Of a DNA stretch of 64,000 nt, positions 58,206 to 64,000 are shown in pieces. The stretch lies in the NCBI GenBank assembly GCA_964035015.1, contig OZ035997.1, forward strand, positions 14,358,536 through 14,422,535, given 5' to 3'. A model generated the notes under the pieces. The model did not search any database, was not told the DNA's origin, and saw only the letters and a list, made by a program, of their open reading frames with translations. The position numbers and the translations under genes were made by a program. Source of the DNA: Corallium rubrum (lineage: Eukaryota > Cnidaria > Anthozoa > Scleralcyonacea > Coralliidae). Positions within the stretch are counted from its first letter, which is position 1. The number at the start of each line of letters is the position of its first letter.

Positions 58206-59993
58206 TATTTACTCATGCATACGCGTTTATGAAATATTACCTCCTGAACAGTGGCGTGCCGGCAGGGGGGGCCGGGAGGCCATGGCCCCCCAGTGAAGAT
58301 TTTTTAGGGGGCGCCAAAACTGAAAGGGGGCGCCAAAATTGCCCCAAAGGACACAAAAGCGTTAGTCAGTATTTGGTCATGTACCTACGAGCCACGACTA
58401 TTGCCGTATTGCATTGTTAGTTGTCACACGCAATCACTGAATAGAAGAGCATCGAAGTTGAGCTTGGCACATTTGTCATTTGTGGCTTGCTAGCCAAATT
58501 GGGTAATAGGTATACTGCGTTGTTCGATGGCTTCAGCCTCGCTCGCTGCGGCAAAGTTTACATTTGAAAATCAAATCCAAGACCTTTCAACTTATAATAA
58601 AAACCCCGCTTATTTTCAATTCTCCTAATCTGATCATCTGCATTATACTACTATAGCCTGTAGATATGTCCGACAAACGACAAAAGTCCAGAGCTGAATC
58701 CAGAAAAGCAAAGAAAACTAGATAACATGAGAACAAGCAGCTTAGTTCTTTCATGCTAAAGTACTTCCAACACGAAAATGAGACTCGTGAGAGTAAATCT
58801 AGAGCCTGAAGCAAAAACTGTTCAACGTTCAGATGCAGAAGGGGTGGAAGCTGTGAAGGTGAAAGGCCTAGATCTCCAGCAGATTCTCCAGAGTCAGAAA
58901 AAGATTTGGATGTCAAGCAGTAAACCAAGGCGAGGAAAGTTCAATAGTTGAAGTTCATCAAGAATTCTGCAAGGATCAGGATGTTGAGAACTTGCGCGAG
59001 GTTGAAGAAACGGCAGAGACGACACTGCAAGAACAAGATGATGTCGAGGAACCAATTAAGCCACTGGCATGAGAAATGTTACAGTGAACTGTCGATTGTC
59101 GAATCCAAGAATCGTTCTTGATGAAGTCAGTGGAACATCCGATCCTGCATCACTTGTTGGCTTAAAGCTAAGCACAGAAGATAAAGTAAAATTACTTTAA
59201 AAAAATGGAGCCTTGCCAACCAAGTCAGTCGACATTAGAGTTGAGAAACAAGCAGTTTGGCGAACGTTCCAGATATTGTTCACAGCAAGTATTTTTTAAC
59301 GATAACGATACAAGAAGGAAATGGATTTCCTATTCATTGAGCGCGGATAGCCCGTTTTGTGTACCTCGTCTCCTGTTCACAGATGCATTATCACGGGGCG
59401 AGTTAACACGCGCAAATCAAGGAAACGGCTTTACGTTTGTTAGTGTTTGCTGGATTTCCAATTGGAAGAAACAACACAGCGTTGTTGACAACCACGGGAT
59501 GTCAGCAGCTCACGCAAACGTCGCAGAGGTACTTTTCTTGCAAGAGATAACTATTGCTTCATGCTTGGGGTAACAAGAACACGAAGAAGCTGCACGAAGA
59601 AAGTTATTAGCAATAGGAATGTAATGACGCGCATCGTAGATTCTATAATCTTCCTTGAGAAGCGAGGACTTGCATTTAGAGGCCATCGAGGATCACTTGA
59701 AAGTGAATTATTAAACACGGGAAATCTCTTGGAAGTGTTGAAGCTCTTGTCTGTTACCATCCACCATCATCTTGAAAAAGTTTGCACGCGCAGCATGAAG
59801 CACTCGTCGTAACGGTTGAACAGCGATCAGTAGCCAAGCAAAAGTTCTATACGACTGTTGTAGAGGCATTAAAGTCTGAAGGTGTCACCTTTGGTAAGGT
59901 ACTTGCACAGACGTAGGATGGGGCTTCAAATATGAGTGGTTGCTATAACGGGCTACACGCAATCATGAATGATGAAATCGGCAGTCATGTAGT

Positions 59994-60103
59994 ATAAACA
60001 ATCGAAATATAGTAAGGTTAGATACACTGCCGAAACAGAGAACGTAGGAGTCTAACGTTTCGAGCGAAGGCCCTTCGTCAGAGAGAAACGAAGGGTCCTA
60101 CGT
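59994..60103 (-). mobile_element. 110-bp Penelope-like fragment inserted in the hAT transposase
   Basis: Flanked by ATGTAGT at 59987-59993 and 60104-60110. Leaving it out rejoins HVV to YTHCYAH in frame. It carries the hammerhead-like motif at 60051-60088 and text shared with 52770-52860. Confidence 0.8.
60051..60088 (-). ncRNA. Hammerhead-like motif, minus strand
   Basis: CTGACGA, extra A, GGGC/GCTC stem, GAA, ACGT, T. Helix I is weaker (TCT/AGA) than at 15130. Confidence 0.45.
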
Positions 60104-60416
60104 ATGTAGTGTACACTCATTGCTATGCTCATGGGCTCAACTTCGTCTTTTCGGACTCAGCCGGTGCCGCCATCAACGTATAGGTATGATGCTTACAAAG
60201 ATGCATGGAAACTTGGGGCTGGGGGCGCCAAATTCACTGTTGGCCTCCCCTGACGAACAAAGGCCAGCACGCCACTGCTCCTGAATCATTTTCTTTCTAG
60301 ATTTAATTCTTTGTTCTATTCTTTTTTTAGATATTTTTCCCCTAAATTCATATTTTTCAAAATTATTTCTTTTCTAAAACATTTCTTGCCTAAATTATTA
60401 TTTTAACCCTATCCAG

Positions 60417-60969
60417 ACTGGGCTTTTTTTTTACTTCTGGGACTGGGGGGGGGGGGGGGGGGGGGGGGGGGGCGGAAAGTGCCCGCGGTCAATATCTCCT
60501 GAACCATTTGGTGTATTCCGACGAAACTTTTACAGGTGGATGGTATGCCTTGTTCAAGTATGTGTTACACTTATGTTGTCATGGCGACAAATTATGACGT
60601 CATTAATTGCAAACACCCAGGATTTTTAGAATTTCCAAAAAATTTTTTCTTATTGTTTTGTTAACATAAAAAAGGTAGTATATCAAAAAAATAGTTTCTC
60701 TTTATTAAAAAGTGCTTACTTTTATTGTAACTATTATAAAAGCAAGCATAATAAAAATTGTCGGCTGAAATTTAGTGGTAGGTGTTCACGACTCCGCTGT
60801 AACTTTTTTTTGGAGTAATATTTTTCACCAAATTTTCTACATATAAAGCCCAAACATATTTAGGAAAAGTCATAAAATTTCAGAACCATACCTGTAATGG
60901 TTTAGGAGATATTAACCTTTAAATTCAGCGCGGGCACTTTCCGCCCCCCCCCCCCCAGTCTGGATAGGG
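60417..60969. mobile_element. TTAA-flanked MITE with G-run and C-run arms
   Basis: Ends CCCTATCCAGACTGGG and CCCAGTCTGGATAGGG, with TTAA at 60413-60416 and 60970-60973. The left arm holds a run of about 27 G (60446-60472), the right arm the matching C-run, followed in each arm by the CGGAAAGTGCCCGCG block. TTAA and CCCT ends fit piggyBac (or Kolobok). Confidence 0.85.
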
Positions 60970-60973
60970 TTAA

Positions 60974-63900
60974 AGAATCTTTTTCTTCCAAATTTCTAAC
61001 TTTTAAAACTTTTTCCTAAATTCTTTTTCAGTAAATTTGTTTTTTCTTAAATCTCGTAGCTTCCTTCCAAAAACTCATATTGTAAACAGGAACAACAACA
61101 ACAACAACAATAACAATAACAACAACAACAACAACAACAACAAATTTATTTTAAGCCGTAAGATTAGAAGTGCATAAACGACTAATATATAGTTCGAAAA
61201 AATATACAGAATATGCTTATGCTGCTTGAAGTTACTATACTGAAAACTAAGCTAGTCAAGTGACATAATGACATATAAAGAATAAAGAAAATAAAGTAAA
61301 GAGGCCAGGGTCCGCATAATAGATAAAAAAGACAATCTTAGGACAAATACATAAGAAAACAATGGCTGTATACGCCAAGGTTGCAGCAATTAGTAGCCCG
61401 ACGTACGGAGTTAACGCCTAAGTAAACGTCTTGTTTAAATTCTTATGGTCTCCGCGATTGTGATTTAACGTCACCATCAAAGAAAATGATCTCAGTTGCA
61501 TGTCGGTAGATAAACTAGAAAGGCAATATGAAAGAAAGACACCGCTTTAGCCTTCAGATATATGTATATAGGTATGCCTTGAGAATTAGCGCAATTATAT
61601 ATATTACATATATATAGTTTTTGTGTCGGCTGACCTTTGAATGTTGGTCAGACACTGCTAACAACGTAGCCGATGACATTACGACGAAGACAAACAGATA
61701 CTACCACTTGGGCTTACACTGAATATAATCGGTGTCAATGGACAATGATATATATTGACACTGCACGCACAGAGGCGTAGCCACCGAGGGAGGAATCCAA
61801 GCGAGGGTCAAGGTGGGGGGGGGGGGGGGGGGTATTATTATTTTTTTATTTAATTCTGTAAATATTGTATACAAAATTCAGCAAAAAAAATGTAAAACAG
61901 AATCGGTAGGTGTATAAATATAATCTTTATATATACATAATTGACAAATATGAAATTTAATGATTATAATGTCTATAATGTTACTACTAGTCTTGTAGGT
62001 TTGTTATTCCATTGGACTAGAAACTGTTCAAATGTAATTGTTCTAGTGTAGTGTTCTCAAAATGTAACAAATTTAAACTTGCTTCTCGGTAAGGCGTCAT
62101 TCTCCTTCGTTGACATGTGTCAATTCTGTAATAAAGACACATTCCACTACTGAGCTGGAATACCCGGCGGTTACAGCACCAAATTAATACAGTTGCTGTA
62201 AGATTTCAGCACCACCTAGTGTTAACACAAATCGTGTCATCTGTGCCATCTTGTTATCCTTTTTTACTTCTTTTGTCTTCTTACCCATTGCTTCCTCTTT
62301 CTTCTTCTGGAGTTTCTTTAGCCTGCGAAAACCGGCCGATCCGCACGTTGTATCTAATAAACTACTAGACATTATATACACATTGTATCCAGTAAGTTAC
62401 TGGAAATTGTTTAATAAAGAGGTTTTTAATGAAACCCTTCCCCCCCCGAACCCCCTAACCCTAATCTCAAAAATGTGAATTTCCCGGGGGTAAGCCTAAC
62501 CCTAACTTGAAAAGTGTCGGGGGAGTTTCACTCTGGGAAGAAAGTGTTTTGGTCAACTCAGTTTTAAACGTACTCATCGAAGACCAACTGGCGAAACGAA
62601 AGAATATGGGATTGAAGGCTGTTGTTTTGAGAGACGATCGCAACATGATAAATATTAGTTTATAGTATTATATGTTCGAATTTAAATGTGGTGTATTGCT
62701 GTTATTAGATTTGTCAAATTATATCAAACGTACGTTAATGGCAAACAGAATGTAGATTGTGAAATTCTTATTTTGTTGAATTTGTTTGAATTCTTTTCAT
62801 TGTTTCGTAAAGCCAATTAGAACGCTTATATTTCCAGAGATTCCCAGAGCCACTTCACGCATCAGCGCGTGGGTCTGGGTACGAGAATGACTTTGACGTT
62901 GGCATGTTTTGACGGGCGGTGTACACGCTTAGATGCCAACGACTGTTTTGTGAGAATCCTGCATAAAATGCACGTTAAAATTGTCGGAGAGAGACTGACA
63001 CTGCTTGGGGTGACACTTGATATAAACGTTCTTGAAATCCAAGGTACAATATCAATTCGCGACGCCAATATCGTCCTCGATCACAAGCCTTTTAATACGA
63101 GTTGCGAATTCGAAGGCTGATTCTCTCTTTAATTGTTTCAGATATATATGCTTTTTCGTTGTTTAAATTGTTTTACATTTATACATTAAATATAACGACA
63201 AATCGCACCAGGGTTTGTTTTGTTCATTGCGACTATTTGTTATTCTGAATTCTGAATTCGTCTTTGCTATGAGGTTTGAAGACTTCAAGTTTGTTTGTGA
63301 CTGAGACCCAGATATAATTAAACAATGAGAAGAGATGAGGCGTCTAAATTTGAAGATATATATGTTTATTGAATAAAACAATATATGACTTTCATTATTT
63401 CACAATCTGTGGTTATGTTTTGAATCGATGAATTCAATAAATTTAAATGAACCAATCACAACGGAGAATCAATCCAGTTTCTCCAGAGTCTCCCCCGCGC
63501 TCTCCTGCTGACCAAAAAGGGGGTAACTATGAGCTCGAGATTGTTGTACCTTGGGTCGAAAGTAATGGAAATTTTTTCAGTTTGACATTTTAATTTGCTT
63601 GAATTTGCTTATGCCTATGGAGTATATCTACACCAAATTTGAAGCAAAGTAATTACGATACAATCTCGCGTTTTGTGAACAATTGTTTACCATATGCCAT
63701 CATATATTTTGTATGAGAAGACTTCTGCAAATTAAACAAAGAATGATGAGAAGACTTCTGCAAATTAAACAAAAAAGTGAACTACCTGAATATTTGGAAC
63801 AATGGTTGATAAGAAAAGTTGTTTCTGGTTGACACTAAAGCTCGCCTCCTTTCTACGAGCGGATAGACAACTCGGCTTAGTCGTTGACTATCGGCTCATA

Positions 63901-64000
63901 GAAAACTCAAGCTCGTTGTCTAATTGTTAAATAATCCGATTTTGGCAATTTTCACATTCATCGACCGCTAATTATGACATGACGCACGTTTGAATATAGA
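60974..64000. other. Intergenic stretch with simple repeats
   Basis: An (AAC)n tract with interruptions at 61088-61142, a G-run at 61815-61832, CCTAACCCTAA fragments at 62452 and 62496 (too short to call telomeric), and a 30-bp tandem duplication (GAGAAGACTTCTGCAAATTA unit) at 63716-63773. The frame 62869-63120 encodes RMTLTLACFDGRCTRLDAND and further residues with no domain I recognise; it could be an exon. No other gene seen. Confidence 0.4.

Larger units (their letters stand above)
58663..60200 (+). pseudogene. hAT transposase (TTF-type zinc finger / ZMYM1-like), disabled
   Basis: It starts about MSDKRQKSRAESRK, then an acidic linker, VTVNCRLSNPRIV, PCQPSQS...FFNDNDTRRKWISYS and FCVPRLLF (TTF-type finger region), SNWKKQHSVVDNH, SIIFLEKRGLAFRGHRGS and LNTGNLLEVLKLLS, GASNMSGCYNGLHAI (catalytic-region DGASNMxG) and THCYAHGLNFVFSD. 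Many stops and shifts. The domain order matches the hAT family related to ZMYM1 proteins. The C-terminal dimerisation part is missing. Confidence 0.75.
58249..60277 (+). mobile_element. hAT element with broken ZMYM-like transposase
   Basis: Ends CAGTGGCGTGCCGGC and GCCAGCACGCCACTG, flanked by CTCCTGAA at 58241-58248 and 60278-60285. 2.03 kb, with a transposase remnant on the plus strand and a Penelope-like fragment inside it (59994-60103). The ends and 8-bp duplication are those of hAT elements. Confidence 0.9.

Noticed and set aside
62440-62510. Interstitial telomeric repeats (CCTAACCCTAA)
   Set aside because: Only two short, separated pieces with no regular hexamer run.

Overview
This 64 kb window is AT-rich nuclear DNA of an animal, most likely an anthozoan cnidarian (coral or sea anemone). 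The argument for an animal is the set of elements: Penelope-like retroelements with hammerhead-like motifs, hAT, IS3EU-like and TTAA-target transposons, non-LTR retrotransposons, many hairpin MITEs, (TA)n tracts and intron-like signals, with no operons. The assignment to cnidarians is inference.

Host genes are sparse. A small tandem family of intronless type II membrane proteins, glycosyltransferase-like, has a partial copy at 1-596 and intact copies at 8269-9258 and 10450-11439 (329 residues each). The two intact copies lie in a duplicated unit that includes the promoter region. The third copy is a mosaic and carries two extra insertions upstream. The only other host candidate is a possible first exon at 54378-54608 (minus).

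Almost everything else is mobile DNA. Large foldback elements lie at 4170-5836, 12236-13896, 19876-21451 and 54685-56080. They have different termini and target duplications of 7, 7, 8 and 9 bp but share a related palindromic core; the 54685 copy carries a decayed RecQ-type helicase fragment. Shorter elements with target duplications lie at 27327-27630, 28553-29852 (splitting a 35-bp minisatellite), 31253-31400 (hAT MITE), 56096-56610, 58249-60277 (hAT with a broken transposase) and 60417-60969 (TTAA element). Non-LTR fragments lie at 1786-2221, 26236-26700 and 57110-58205. A Penelope-like GIY-YIG endonuclease lies at 37291-37770, and hammerhead-like motifs occur at six sites.

The most striking region is 40634-47591, a five-level nest. 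A TTAA foldback element (G2) holds a second one (G1), which holds a 6 kb element (X), which holds a Helitron-like element encoding a 2A peptide (DVEENPGP) plus a herpesvirus-tegument/OTU-like cysteine protease. That reading frame is interrupted by a 2.06 kb perfect-ended palindrome built from two head-to-head, truncated IS3EU-like transposase genes, with a 6-bp target duplication. Two further decayed copies of the protease element lie near 18.3-19.5 kb and 21.7-22.25 kb.
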